Source: Herbaspirillum rhizosphaerae_A
GTDB lineage: Bacteria > Pseudomonadota > Gammaproteobacteria > Burkholderiales > Burkholderiaceae_D
Assembly: GCF_046025915.1 (NCBI RefSeq)
Contig: NZ_JAQQFR010000010.1
Coordinates: forward strand, 186,001 to 250,000
Direction of reading: 5' to 3'
Length of the DNA: 64,000 bases
The notes beneath the pieces are model-generated. The model had not been told where the DNA came from, searched no databases, and saw only the letters and a program-made list of their open reading frames with translations. Below are positions 51,731 through 60,028 of the stretch, in pieces (within the stretch, counting starts at the first letter, position 1; each line of letters begins with the position of its first letter). The translations under genes were made by a program, and so were the position numbers.

Positions 51731-52333
51731 CTAGCTACGCGTCATGCGAGCTTTTTGGGCGCAGCATGCTCGCAGATAGCCGGATAACTCATCGTAATTG
51801 ACGGGTTTTCTAAAAAACACCACGCCCTCAGGAACGCCGCCTCGCGCATCGAGTTCTTCCGGCGCCAGACTGGAAAGAATAGCGATATTAATATCTGACA
51901 AGGACGGGTAGCCGAGAATGGTCGAAATTACTTCATAACCGTCGATGCCATCCATGACGATATCGGCCAGCACGATGTCGGGCTTGTTGATGGCGATTTC
52001 CACCAGGGCCTGATAGCCGTTTTCGCAAAATGTTGTGCTTGCAGGGAGATTCCAGGAGGCAATCTTCTTCGCGTAAATATCACGCTGCAGCTTATTATCC
52101 TCGACGACCAGAATAGATGTCTGCTTGCTCGGCGCAGGCTTGTCCTGTACATCTTGCGGCGCATTGGGCGACGACTTATATGCCTCAACCGCGGCAAGCG
52201 GGATGCGCCGGTGCCCGCCTTTTGTTTTCCAGGCTTCAATCACTCCAGACTCAACCAATTGTTGAACCGATGTCACGGAAATGCCCAGTATCTGCGCAGC
52301 TTCCTGTGTTGTGCATACCTCGGTTGTCGTCAT
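51731..52333 (-). CDS. Response regulator with N-terminal excisionase/MerR-like HTH
   Basis: A 200-residue protein with reversed layout: residues 5-55 are a helix-turn-helix of the excisionase/MerR-like type (TTQEAAQILGISVTSVQQLV, then WKTKGGHRRIPLAAVEAY), and residues 75-195 are a receiver (LVVEDNKLQRD, phospho-acceptor in VLADIVMDGIDGYE, FFRKPV lysine). Start at 52333 because AGGA lies nine bases upstream; ATGs at 52351 and 52339 are also in frame. First gene of the phosphorelay operon and a likely regulator of the AT-rich divergent promoter region next to it. Confidence 0.88.
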   Translation of the reverse strand: MTTTEVCTTQEAAQILGISVTSVQQLVESGVIEAWKTKGGHRRIPLAAVEAYKSSPNAPQDVQDKPAPSKQTSILVVEDNKLQRDIYAKKIASWNLPASTTFCENGYQALVEIAINKPDIVLADIVMDGIDGYEVISTILGYPSLSDINIAILSSLAPEELDARGGVPEGVVFFRKPVNYDELSGYLRACCAQKARMTRS

Positions 52334-52377
52334 GCTCATCTTTCCTGTCATTTGTGTTGAATTTTAAACGAATTAAA

Positions 52378-52393
52378 TAAATTTGCAAATTTA
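52378..52393. promoter_or_regulatory. Perfect 16-base palindrome in the divergent signalling promoter region
   Basis: TAAATTTGCAAATTTA reads the same on both strands. It lies 45 bases upstream of the HTH-receiver start, between the two divergent signalling operons, in DNA with very low GC. The HTH-receiver protein is the nearest candidate binder. Confidence 0.45.
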
Positions 52394-52512
52394 ATGTTTA
52401 ATTTGTTAAAATTAATTTATTCGGTGGGTTTCGAGTTTGGGCCTGCCCTGCGGCAACTTAGTGCCGTAATTATGAGGTGAAACACTCAAATCTGAAAGGG
52501 TGGGCAGAAAAC

Positions 52513-52848
52513 ATGAAAAACAACGAAATCGTTAGTGCGGTGGATATCGCTGAGTTTTCTCGCCTGATGCGTGAGGCACGCCTTTCATTTGTGCATGCTC
52601 TTTTGGAAGAGTGCTGGATGTTGCAGCGGCGGATCGAGTTGGAAAAGCTGGCCTCAACAGTGACGCTGGCAGAGTTCGCCTGGATCGATGCCATGGATGC
52701 AGACCAACAGCCGTTGGCGCACGACCCTGCAACGTTATTGGCAGAATTGACTACCACGCTCGATAGTTTGTCGAAAATAGACTACGTCTTGAATGACCTC
52801 GCCGCCGTTGTTGGCAAGGATCAACTCTCATTAGGGAGCATGTTGTGA
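52513..52848 (+). CDS. Small helical protein of unknown function, coupled to the hybrid kinase
   Basis: A 111-residue protein that I do not recognise. It is acidic and predicted helical (FSRLMREARLSFVHALLEEC, KLASTVTLAEFAWIDAMD), with no signal peptide, membrane helix or known motif. Its stop overlaps the GTG start of the next gene (GTGA), so it is made in step with the hybrid kinase. A GTG at 52477 would add 12 residues. Its place suggests a partner or modulator of the kinase; this is inference. Confidence 0.65.
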   Translation: MKNNEIVSAVDIAEFSRLMREARLSFVHALLEECWMLQRRIELEKLASTVTLAEFAWIDAMDADQQPLAHDPATLLAELTTTLDSLSKIDYVLNDLAAVVGKDQLSLGSML

Positions 52849-55742
52849 GTGAAGTGATGGCCAGATTTGCAGGAGCCATCAGGCAAATTCGCACACAACA
52901 CTTCATATTGCTGAGCGGAATCTTGTTGTCCGTCAGCGTTCTGAGCGCCAGTATCTATCTGGAGAATTGGGAGCGGCAGCGTGTGGATGCTAATCGCGTC
53001 GGGCACGGTGCGGACACAGTGCGAACTCTCTCCTCGCATGCTTTTGCAGTTTTGTCTGCACTCAATGACAGCGCAGCATTGTTTGCTGCGTCGAATCTGT
53101 CTGAAAATTCTGCGATTGCAACGTCTTCGGAATCGAAGGGAACGTTGTTGCAATGGAAATCACTTTCTTTGCTTGATCAGGACCAGCGTGTATTGAGGAG
53201 TTCCGAGCCTCTAGCCCGAGGAACCTATATCAATTTGAAAAAACTTGGATTCGTAAAGCCACCTACCGAAATACTTGCTCCCGGAAAGCCGTTGCGCGTG
53301 GGCGGGGCGTATATGATCCCATTTGTTCGCCAGATCCAGGTTGGACGCGCACGCATTCTTATGCTGGCAATGCTTGATCCTACGGTGCTTTTTTTTGGTC
53401 TCGATAAGGCGCCTTCATTGTCTTATACGGCATTGCTGGATGGTGACGGTGATGTTATCGGCGCGTCTGATGATAACGACAGGCTGATTGGTCAGCACTA
53501 TTCAGTGGGTGTGATGTTGACGCAGTTATTGCGTGACACCAGTCACCCACACGATCATCACGGGCGCTTCGCCATGGAGTCGCCGATGGCGAGCGATTCT
53601 ACGCAGATCAGCTATCAGTTTTTGCCTAAATTCCCAATCATTGCGATAGCAGCGGAGGCTGGATCGCCTGACAGTAATGTATCGCCACTCATCAGACTTT
53701 CATGGGCCGGTGGCGCAATTGCGGTGGCAATGCTGATCCTCAGTCTGTTTCTTTGGCGCTTCATGCGTCAGCGTGCTGATGTTGAATCTGAGTTGCACAG
53801 CGCGAAGGACGCGGCAGACAAAGCCAATTCTTCGCGGGGAGAATTCTTGTCGACAATGAGCCATGAGATACGCACGCCAATGAACGCGATCATTGGCATG
53901 GCCAGCTTGATCCGGACCACGCATTTGGATGCGCAGCAAGACAGTTTCGCAAAAGGAATCGAGGATTCTGCGCAAGCGCTGATGAATATCATCGACGACA
54001 TTCTTGATTTCTCGAAGATCGATGCGGGCAAGTTAAAAATCGAAGCGCTTGAGCTTGATCTGCTCGCGATCGTGGAGGCCAGCGTCGATGTCTTGGCGAC
54101 GCGGGCAAACGAGAAGGGCTTGCGGTTAAGCAGTTACGTCGATCCTCGCGTACCGGCGTTGCTGCGTGGAGATCCAGGCCGTCTGAGGCAAGTGCTACTG
54201 AACTTGCTGGGCAATGCCATCAAGTTTACCTCTGCCGGTGAGATTGCCGTTCAGGTTCAGCTTGTTGGTGAGGTTCCTGGACATTGCCGAATTCATGTTC
54301 AAGTCAGCGACACAGGGATTGGTATCAACAAACAAACCCAGGAAAAACTATTCATGCCATTTTCGCAGGCAGACGGTTCCGTCACCCGAAAATACGGCGG
54401 AACCGGATTAGGTCTCTCCATCTGCAAGCGATTGATTGGTCTGATGGAGGGGGAGATTGGCGTGGAAAGCGAATACGGATCTGGCTCGACGTTCTGGTTT
54501 GAATTATCGCTGCCAATCATTCAGTCCGGGTCATCGCCAGAGTACATGGCTGGTGAGCTGCTGTTGATCGCTCCGGATGACGACGCGATACGTGCATTGC
54601 GTAGATACGCAGAGGCGAGGGGGGTAACCGTACATCGTGCGTTGACCCTTGAGCAAGGGCGGCAATTGATGCGCAGACTGGCTTCCAACGTCATCGCTGT
54701 CGTCGATACCGTCATTCCTGACTTTTCCTTGCCGGCGTTTGCGCAGATTCGTCGCGAATGGCACGCGGTGAATACCTGGTTGCTTCTCGCACAAGACGAG
54801 GATATGCGTGAAGACCTGCGTGCGCAGGTCAGTACCCCCGTTTTGTCTCTCCCGATCAAGCGGTCGGTTTTCTATCACGCACTGTCAGGAAATGCAGCAT
54901 CTCTTGGCCATGATTCAGCAATGGTCCAGGTCAGCACCGGTTCAGTTGATGCTGTTTTAGACAAGGCAGACGGTGACGTCCTGATTTTGTTGGTGGAAGA
55001 CAATCCCATGAACCAAAAAGTTGCGATTCATCAATTGCAATTGCTTGGTTATGAGACGGACGTTGCCGCCGACGGGCAAGAGGCATTGGTGATGTTGGAG
55101 CGCAATCGCTATGCGGCAGTGTTAATGGACTGTCAGATGCCCGGGATGGACGGATTCGAGGCGACGCGACGCATCCGTGCACGTGAGAAAACGGGTGGAA
55201 AGCATATTCCAATTATTGCGATGACCGCCAATGCCATGACCGGTGATCGCGAACGATGTCTTGAAGCTGGTATGGACGACTATCTCAGCAAACCAATTTT
55301 GCGCAATCGTCTGGATGACACTTTATCCAAATATGTGTGCCGGAACGCGTCAGACACAATGAGTTCATCGAGTACGCTGAACACAGCACCCGGCGGCCCG
55401 CAAGAGATTCTCGACATGGCGCGTTTGTTGGAGTTGTTCGATGATGACCGTGGTGCCATGCAGGCAATGTTGTCGTTTTTCATCACGAATACCCGTCCCA
55501 TCCTGATGGAATTGAAAGCGGCTGCCGCACGCGATGATTTTGGTGCTGCCATCGATCTGCTGCATCGATTAATTGGCTCTTGCAGCAACTTGGGCGCCGC
55601 CCAGATGACGGTGCTTGCAAACGAGGGGGATGCTGCGGCCAGATTGAAGGACGGCGATCGCCTGCGTCAACTTGGTAATGCGTTAATTCAGGCATTTCAG
55701 ATCCTGGAACAACGCACTAACGAAATGAAAGAAACAATATGA
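52845..55742 (+). CDS. Hybrid histidine kinase with two receiver-like domains and HPt
   Basis: A 965-residue membrane kinase. Helix (about 18-38), periplasmic sensor, second helix (about 285-305), HisKA with TMSHEIRTPMNAIIGM, HATPase with DTGIGI and YGGTGLGLSICKRLIGLM. Next comes a degenerate receiver-like segment (about 560-690), then an intact receiver (LVEDNPMNQKVA, VLMDCQMPGMDGFEA, YLSKPI) and a C-terminal HPt with LLHRLIGSCSNLGA. It therefore holds a full relay in one chain. Its stop overlaps the REC-HD-GYP gene (ATGA), the obvious phosphate acceptor. Confidence 0.94.
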   Translation: MSEVMARFAGAIRQIRTQHFILLSGILLSVSVLSASIYLENWERQRVDANRVGHGADTVRTLSSHAFAVLSALNDSAALFAASNLSENSAIATSSESKGTLLQWKSLSLLDQDQRVLRSSEPLARGTYINLKKLGFVKPPTEILAPGKPLRVGGAYMIPFVRQIQVGRARILMLAMLDPTVLFFGLDKAPSLSYTALLDGDGDVIGASDDNDRLIGQHYSVGVMLTQLLRDTSHPHDHHGRFAMESPMASDSTQISYQFLPKFPIIAIAAEAGSPDSNVSPLIRLSWAGGAIAVAMLILSLFLWRFMRQRADVESELHSAKDAADKANSSRGEFLSTMSHEIRTPMNAIIGMASLIRTTHLDAQQDSFAKGIEDSAQALMNIIDDILDFSKIDAGKLKIEALELDLLAIVEASVDVLATRANEKGLRLSSYVDPRVPALLRGDPGRLRQVLLNLLGNAIKFTSAGEIAVQVQLVGEVPGHCRIHVQVSDTGIGINKQTQEKLFMPFSQADGSVTRKYGGTGLGLSICKRLIGLMEGEIGVESEYGSGSTFWFELSLPIIQSGSSPEYMAGELLLIAPDDDAIRALRRYAEARGVTVHRALTLEQGRQLMRRLASNVIAVVDTVIPDFSLPAFAQIRREWHAVNTWLLLAQDEDMREDLRAQVSTPVLSLPIKRSVFYHALSGNAASLGHDSAMVQVSTGSVDAVLDKADGDVLILLVEDNPMNQKVAIHQLQLLGYETDVAADGQEALVMLERNRYAAVLMDCQMPGMDGFEATRRIRAREKTGGKHIPIIAMTANAMTGDRERCLEAGMDDYLSKPILRNRLDDTLSKYVCRNASDTMSSSSTLNTAPGGPQEILDMARLLELFDDDRGAMQAMLSFFITNTRPILMELKAAAARDDFGAAIDLLHRLIGSCSNLGAAQMTVLANEGDAAARLKDGDRLRQLGNALIQAFQILEQRTNEMKETI

Positions 55743-56788
55743 ATGTCCTGATTGTTGACGACGACCGTATCAACCTGGCTTTGTTCTCGCACCTCCTGGA
55801 AGATATCCCGGATGCGACGATATTTGAGGCATCAGACCCGAACGAAGCCCTGACCTGGTGTCAGGAACATGATACGGATCTGCTGCTGCTCGACTACATG
55901 ATGCCGAAGATGGATGGTTTTACATTCCTTCAGCAATTTCGAGATTTGTCGGGGCAGGATCATGTTCCGGTCATCATGATTACGGCCGACGCCAAGACCG
56001 CTGTTAAACACGCAGCCTTGGAGCTGAGCGCCAATGACTTTTTGACCAAGCCCGTGAACAAAGCCGAACTGCGTTCCCGGGTCAGCAATATGCTGACTAT
56101 GCGCAAAGCGCAATTGCGTCAGGTCGGACTGACGCGCAATCTCGAGCGAGAAGTGAAAGCCGTCGAAGAGAGGCTGCGGGAAAGCGAGCAGGGTACGGCC
56201 AATCGTCTCACGGCTGCCGCGCAATATCGCGACCCGGAAACCGGCGCTCACTTGCTCCGCATGGCTAACTATGCGCGTCTTATCGCAGCCAACCTCGGTT
56301 TGTCTGAGGAAGAACAAAATGATATTTATGATGCCGCCCCCTTGCACGACATAGGGAAAATCGGCATTCCTGATCATATCTTGCTCAAGCCCGGACGCTT
56401 GGATTGCGCAGAAATGGCGATCATGCGGACCCATCCCACGATTGGCGCGCACATTCTTAAAGATGAGAGTTCCAAGCTGATGTGCAATGCATCGGCCATC
56501 GCGCTGTCGCATCATGAAAAATTCGATGGCAGTGGCTACCCCCAAGGCTTGGCAGGTGAGGACATTCCCCTCTATGGACGTATTGTTGCTGTCGCCGACG
56601 TATTTGATGCGCTGACTTCAAGCCGGCCGTATAAGGCAGCCTGGAGTATCGACAGAGCAATTGCCTGGGTACGGCAAAACTCGGGGATTCATTTCGATCC
56701 GCTGTGTGTCAGTGCACTGTTGGCTGATCCAGACAAGATTCAGGACATCATCGATGCGCATCAGGAGGAGGACGGTCACGTATCATGA
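55739..56788 (+). CDS. REC-HD-GYP response regulator (RpfG-like)
   Basis: A 349-residue regulator with a receiver (VLIVDDDRINLAL, phospho-acceptor in LLLLDYMMPKMDG, FLTKPV) joined by a coiled linker to an HD-GYP domain: HLLRMANYARLIA, PLHDIGKIGIPDHILLKPG, HHEKFDGSGYPQGLAG, DVFDALTSSRPYK. It should cleave c-di-GMP when phosphorylated by the hybrid kinase upstream. ATGA overlaps at both ends bind it to the kinase and HDOD genes. Confidence 0.95.
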   Translation: MNVLIVDDDRINLALFSHLLEDIPDATIFEASDPNEALTWCQEHDTDLLLLDYMMPKMDGFTFLQQFRDLSGQDHVPVIMITADAKTAVKHAALELSANDFLTKPVNKAELRSRVSNMLTMRKAQLRQVGLTRNLEREVKAVEERLRESEQGTANRLTAAAQYRDPETGAHLLRMANYARLIAANLGLSEEEQNDIYDAAPLHDIGKIGIPDHILLKPGRLDCAEMAIMRTHPTIGAHILKDESSKLMCNASAIALSHHEKFDGSGYPQGLAGEDIPLYGRIVAVADVFDALTSSRPYKAAWSIDRAIAWVRQNSGIHFDPLCVSALLADPDKIQDIIDAHQEEDGHVS

Positions 56789-57684
56789 GCGACAAAATTA
56801 ATTTCGACGAAATAAAAGAAGCCCGGACATTGCCATCGCCAACTGGCGTTGCATTGAACGTGATGAGAATGTGCCGCAGCGACAATGTCTCATTACCTGA
56901 TCTGTCCACCCAAATACAGGCCGACCCGGTGTTGGCAGGGCGCCTTATTCAAATTGCGAATGCAAGCAGGAGGCCGAGAACCCGTCCGATTGTCGCAGTC
57001 TCGACGGAAGTTCTCCTGCTCATTGGTGTGCAGGCGGTGCGTCAGGTCGCACTAAGCGTCTCGCTCATCAATTCATACCAGAACGGCGCCTGTCATAGTT
57101 TTGACTACAACCAGTTCTGGTCTCGGTCGCTGGCCATGGCATGTGTGGCACAGGCAATTGGCGAGCGCCAGCCGATTGCACCGGCTGCCGAATTGTTTAC
57201 CTGCGGCCTGCTTGCCGGTATTGGCCGCCTGGGGCTGGCGGCAGTGCGCCCCGACGCTTACGGTGATCTGCTGGAGAAAAACAGCAGCGCAACCGTGGGT
57301 GAATTGATGGTGCTGGAGCGCGATCGTTTTGGCTATGATCGGGTGCAACTGTCTGCCGCCATGATGGACGACTGGAAAATTCCAAGCCTGTTTGTCGATG
57401 CCGTTCGTTTTTACAAAAAACCTGTGCTGTCCGGATGGGACGAAAGCAATCGGAGGCAGCGATTGGCTCGGTTGCTTAATCTCTCCGCTTTCATCGCCGA
57501 TATCGACGTTGCTACGGATGATGAGAAACAGGCGTCCATGCCAAGCTTGTTTGAAAAATCGGAGGCGCTTGGCCTGGATATCGAAGAGGTGACGCAGGCC
57601 ATGAAGGACGCGTCTAAAGAATGGATAGGATGGCGAGAGGCTCAACGATTTTCTCAAAGAAGTTTGCAGTCTTTGAGTGGCTGA
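56785..57684 (+). CDS. HDOD-domain signalling protein
   Basis: A 299-residue HDOD protein. The HDOD region (about 12-210) shows LPSPTGVALNVMRMCRSDNV, IQADPVLAGRLIQIANAS, LIGVQAVRQVALSVSL and ELFTCGLLAGIGRLGLA, where the catalytic HD pair of true HD domains is absent (GIG instead of HDIG). HDOD proteins act through protein contacts in signalling. It overlaps the REC-HD-GYP gene by ATGA and ends the operon. Confidence 0.92.
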   Translation: MSDKINFDEIKEARTLPSPTGVALNVMRMCRSDNVSLPDLSTQIQADPVLAGRLIQIANASRRPRTRPIVAVSTEVLLLIGVQAVRQVALSVSLINSYQNGACHSFDYNQFWSRSLAMACVAQAIGERQPIAPAAELFTCGLLAGIGRLGLAAVRPDAYGDLLEKNSSATVGELMVLERDRFGYDRVQLSAAMMDDWKIPSLFVDAVRFYKKPVLSGWDESNRRQRLARLLNLSAFIADIDVATDDEKQASMPSLFEKSEALGLDIEEVTQAMKDASKEWIGWREAQRFSQRSLQSLSG

Positions 57685-57757
57685 GAGCATCAGGCTCTGA
57701 TATCAGATCTGACATTGCACCTGGATTGGATCTGATGTCGGTAGAGGGAGGAGGGGG

Positions 57758-58081
57758 CTATGCCACATCTCCTTCCTCATACACATTTTGGCACTCCAGG
57801 CAGCGTTTTGCGGTGACATTCGCCTCCAGCCTGGCATAGTCAATCGGGCATCCGCAATCTACACAGATCCCGTACTGTTCTTCAGCCATGCGTTGACGTG
57901 CGGCTTCAATCTCATTGAGTTCGTGCAGTTCCATCACTGTGCGAGCATCACTGACATCTGCAACGTCACAGTCGTCTGCTTGCTCCAGAATATGTAGCCG
58001 CGCCCTGATGCGGGTGGAAGTCTCTTGTACGTCCAGAAGCTCTTGCAGATAACGCAATTGTTGCGCGTTAAGATGGTTCAT
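57758..58081 (-). CDS. DksA/TraR-family zinc-finger protein
   Basis: A 107-residue protein with a coiled N-terminal part and a four-cysteine zinc finger: CVDCG, then CLECQ 17 residues later. It is shorter than true DksA (about 150) and lacks its long N-terminal helix. Such proteins may bind the RNA polymerase secondary channel. ATG 58081 is chosen because GGAT lies eight bases upstream; ATG 58093 is an alternative. A one-mismatch FNR box with a strong GATAAT -10 upstream suggests low-oxygen expression. Confidence 0.88.
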   Translation of the reverse strand: MNHLNAQQLRYLQELLDVQETSTRIRARLHILEQADDCDVADVSDARTVMELHELNEIEAARQRMAEEQYGICVDCGCPIDYARLEANVTAKRCLECQNVYEEGDVA

Positions 58082-58168
58082 GATGGGATCCATTGCACTG
58101 ATTGACGTTCGATGGAAAATTCGACGGGGAAGTCGAATTCATTATCGGAAGTCCTCAAGAGTCAGTTT

Positions 58169-58182
58169 CTGATCCAAATCAA
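58169..58182 (-). promoter_or_regulatory. FNR-like box with one mismatch, DksA-like gene promoter
   Basis: Read leftward the site is TTGAT-TTGG-ATCAG, one base off the consensus. GATAAT (complement of 58141-58146) lies at the class II distance and gives a start near 58134, 53 bases before the start codon. Confidence 0.55.
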
Positions 58183-58328
58183 AAAGTACGGACATCCTGC
58201 AAAGAGCGTCATCACGGCGCAGCTCTGCGCCATTCTCGGTTCAGGAGGGGTTTATGCCAGGGGGAAAGTGGTGTCATAGCCGCTTCGGGCGGGATAAGAC
58301 ACCCAGCGGCATAAGAAACAGGGCGATG

Positions 58329-58847
58329 TCAGAACTTCATGCGTTGAAAAATCCCATCCCTCCGCATGAAATGATGCCAAAGGGCGCCCACTACATGCAG
58401 GCCGACCAGGAAGTACACCGCGTTACCCATTAACTCGTGAATGTCCTGCAGCGTGTCAGATAACTCTGCATTCAGGCCGATAAAGCGAGGGAGCGCCACG
58501 CCAAAAAACATCACATCTTTGCCATCTGCCTGCGTAAAGAGAATGCCGGTGATGGGGAGCATGAACATCACCACATACAAGAGGATGTGAACGATTCTGG
58601 CACTCTGCGTTTGCCATGACGGGCCGTCAAGTTTGGCCGGTGTACCGAATCTCCAGCGCGCGGCCAGCCGGAACACGACAAACAGAAGAATCAGCTGGCC
58701 TGCCGTCATGTGCACAATCTTGAGTGTTGCCCGCAAAGGCATGCCTTTCGGAACTTCACCGCGAAGTTCGATCGCTGCCAGTGCGATTGCGAATAGTAAA
58801 AACATGAGCCAATGCAGGACCACGGATGTCGGATGGTATTTTTTCAT
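58329..58847 (-). CDS. Cytochrome b561 family protein
   Basis: A 172-residue membrane protein with four helices. Heme-ligand histidines can be placed in VVLHWLMFLLFA (helix 1), KIVHMTAGQLILL, RIVHILLYVVMF and GLHVVGALWHHF (helix 4), the pattern of the bacterial CybB group. It should pass electrons from quinol in the inner membrane. It lies 82 bases after the VIT-type gene on the same strand, near cbb3 oxidase genes. Confidence 0.92.
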   Translation of the reverse strand: MKKYHPTSVVLHWLMFLLFAIALAAIELRGEVPKGMPLRATLKIVHMTAGQLILLFVVFRLAARWRFGTPAKLDGPSWQTQSARIVHILLYVVMFMLPITGILFTQADGKDVMFFGVALPRFIGLNAELSDTLQDIHELMGNAVYFLVGLHVVGALWHHFMRRDGIFQRMKF

Positions 58848-58929
58848 GCCATAAACAGGTTGGTTGAATAAGTAAACATATCACTCAAAACGACGTGCCT
58901 CGATCAAAAAAGAAAGGTGTTAACCGGCC

Positions 58930-59637
58930 CTAGATCGCTGTGCCAAAAAAGCTCCCTATGCCGGCTGTCGCCGCCATGGCAAGGGAACTCCAGAAAGTAA
59001 CCCGGACGGCACCGTCCCATACTTTTGCCCCACCGGTCTTTGCCGCAACGCCTCCCAAAAACGCAAGTGAACAAAGCGCTGAAATAACAACGGCAGGAAT
59101 GAGCCATGCCTTCGGTGCCAGCAGCACGACCGCCAACGGTAGCGCGGCACCGGCAGCGAAGCTCAATGCAGACACCGTGGCCGCTTGCAAAGGATTGGCC
59201 ATCGTCGTTTCCGAGATTCCCAGCTCATCGCGCGCATGGGCGCCGAGTGCATCATGCTCCATGAGCTTTTCTGCAACCTGGCTCGCCATCTGATGATCAA
59301 GCCCTCGTCGCATATAAATTGCCGTCAACTCGCGATGCTCGCCATGAAAATCGGTCTCCAGTTCTGCTCGCTCTTGTTCCAGCGCCGCTTTTTCACTATC
59401 GGCCTGAGAATGTACGGAAACATATTCGCCGGTCGCCATCGACATTGCTCCGGCGACGAGGCCCGAGATGCCGGTCAGGACTGCGGTCTCATGTGATACC
59501 TGTGCGGCAAGGACTCCTGTCAACAGGCTCGCGGTAGAGACAATGCCATCGTTGGCGCCGAGCACGGCCGCTCGAAGCCATCCTATTGCATCGATACGAT
59601 GCCGCTCTGAGTGGCGTTTGGAAAGAACGTGGCTCAT
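58930..59637 (-). CDS. VIT1/CCC1-type iron/manganese transporter
   Basis: A 235-residue membrane protein of the VIT1/CCC1 family: GWLRAAVLGANDGIVSTASLLTG in helix 1, GAMSMATGEYVSVHSQ in helix 2, a cytoplasmic acidic helical domain (about 75-140) for metal binding, and three C-terminal helices with LSFAAGAALPL. Members move Fe2+ or Mn2+ out of the cytoplasm. Start at 59637; the longer frame to 59730 has no ribosome-binding site and is unlike the family. Confidence 0.92.
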   Translation of the reverse strand: MSHVLSKRHSERHRIDAIGWLRAAVLGANDGIVSTASLLTGVLAAQVSHETAVLTGISGLVAGAMSMATGEYVSVHSQADSEKAALEQERAELETDFHGEHRELTAIYMRRGLDHQMASQVAEKLMEHDALGAHARDELGISETTMANPLQAATVSALSFAAGAALPLAVVLLAPKAWLIPAVVISALCSLAFLGGVAAKTGGAKVWDGAVRVTFWSSLAMAATAGIGSFFGTAI

Positions 59638-59833
59638 GCAATTCTCAACCGGTATGTGTAGTGAATGCGATTGTAGTGAGCGCCACTGCAATTGACCATC
59701 ACGGATGACCTGAATTGTTGTGAGACGCATTTTTATTTGAGATGGACTTAGGGCCTGTCAACAACCAATTTTCTAGATGCAACGACCTTGGCGCGGTCGT
59801 GGCTAACTGTAGGATGATCCTATGCAATCTCCT

Positions 59834-59847
59834 TTGATATAGGTCAA
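59834..59847. promoter_or_regulatory. FNR box between the VIT-type gene and cbb3 maturation genes
   Basis: TTGAT-ATAG-GTCAA is a perfect match. Rightward, TAGACT at 59870-59875 gives a start near 59882; leftward, TACAGT (complement of 59806-59811) gives one near 59799. The box may therefore serve both directions; the rightward genes fit the FNR regulon best. Confidence 0.75.
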
Positions 59848-59947
59848 GGTGTCGATGATGGGGAGCCGATAGACTTGCTCCCATCACGCTGCCCGCTATG
59901 TCTCACCGGGGCGGCAATTTTGTGCAGTCACATCCGGAGTTAAATAA

Positions 59948-60028
59948 ATGGTGGTATCAGCAATGTCGATGATCACCCCGTTGGCTGCCGGATTCGACGT
60001 GCAACGGCAGCATGCATGGACACCATGA
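59948..60028 (+). CDS. Possible 26-residue leader peptide coupled to the TauE/SafE-type gene
   Basis: A short frame, MVVSAMSMITPLAAGFDVQR and six more residues, starts at ATG 59948 nine bases after GGAG, a good ribosome-binding site. Its TGA (60026-60028) overlaps the ATG at 60025 of the next gene (ATGA). This looks like translational coupling, as seen at many other junctions here. It could be a leader or a tiny membrane-related peptide. It is too short for its coding status to be sure. Confidence 0.35.
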   Translation: MVVSAMSMITPLAAGFDVQRQHAWTP

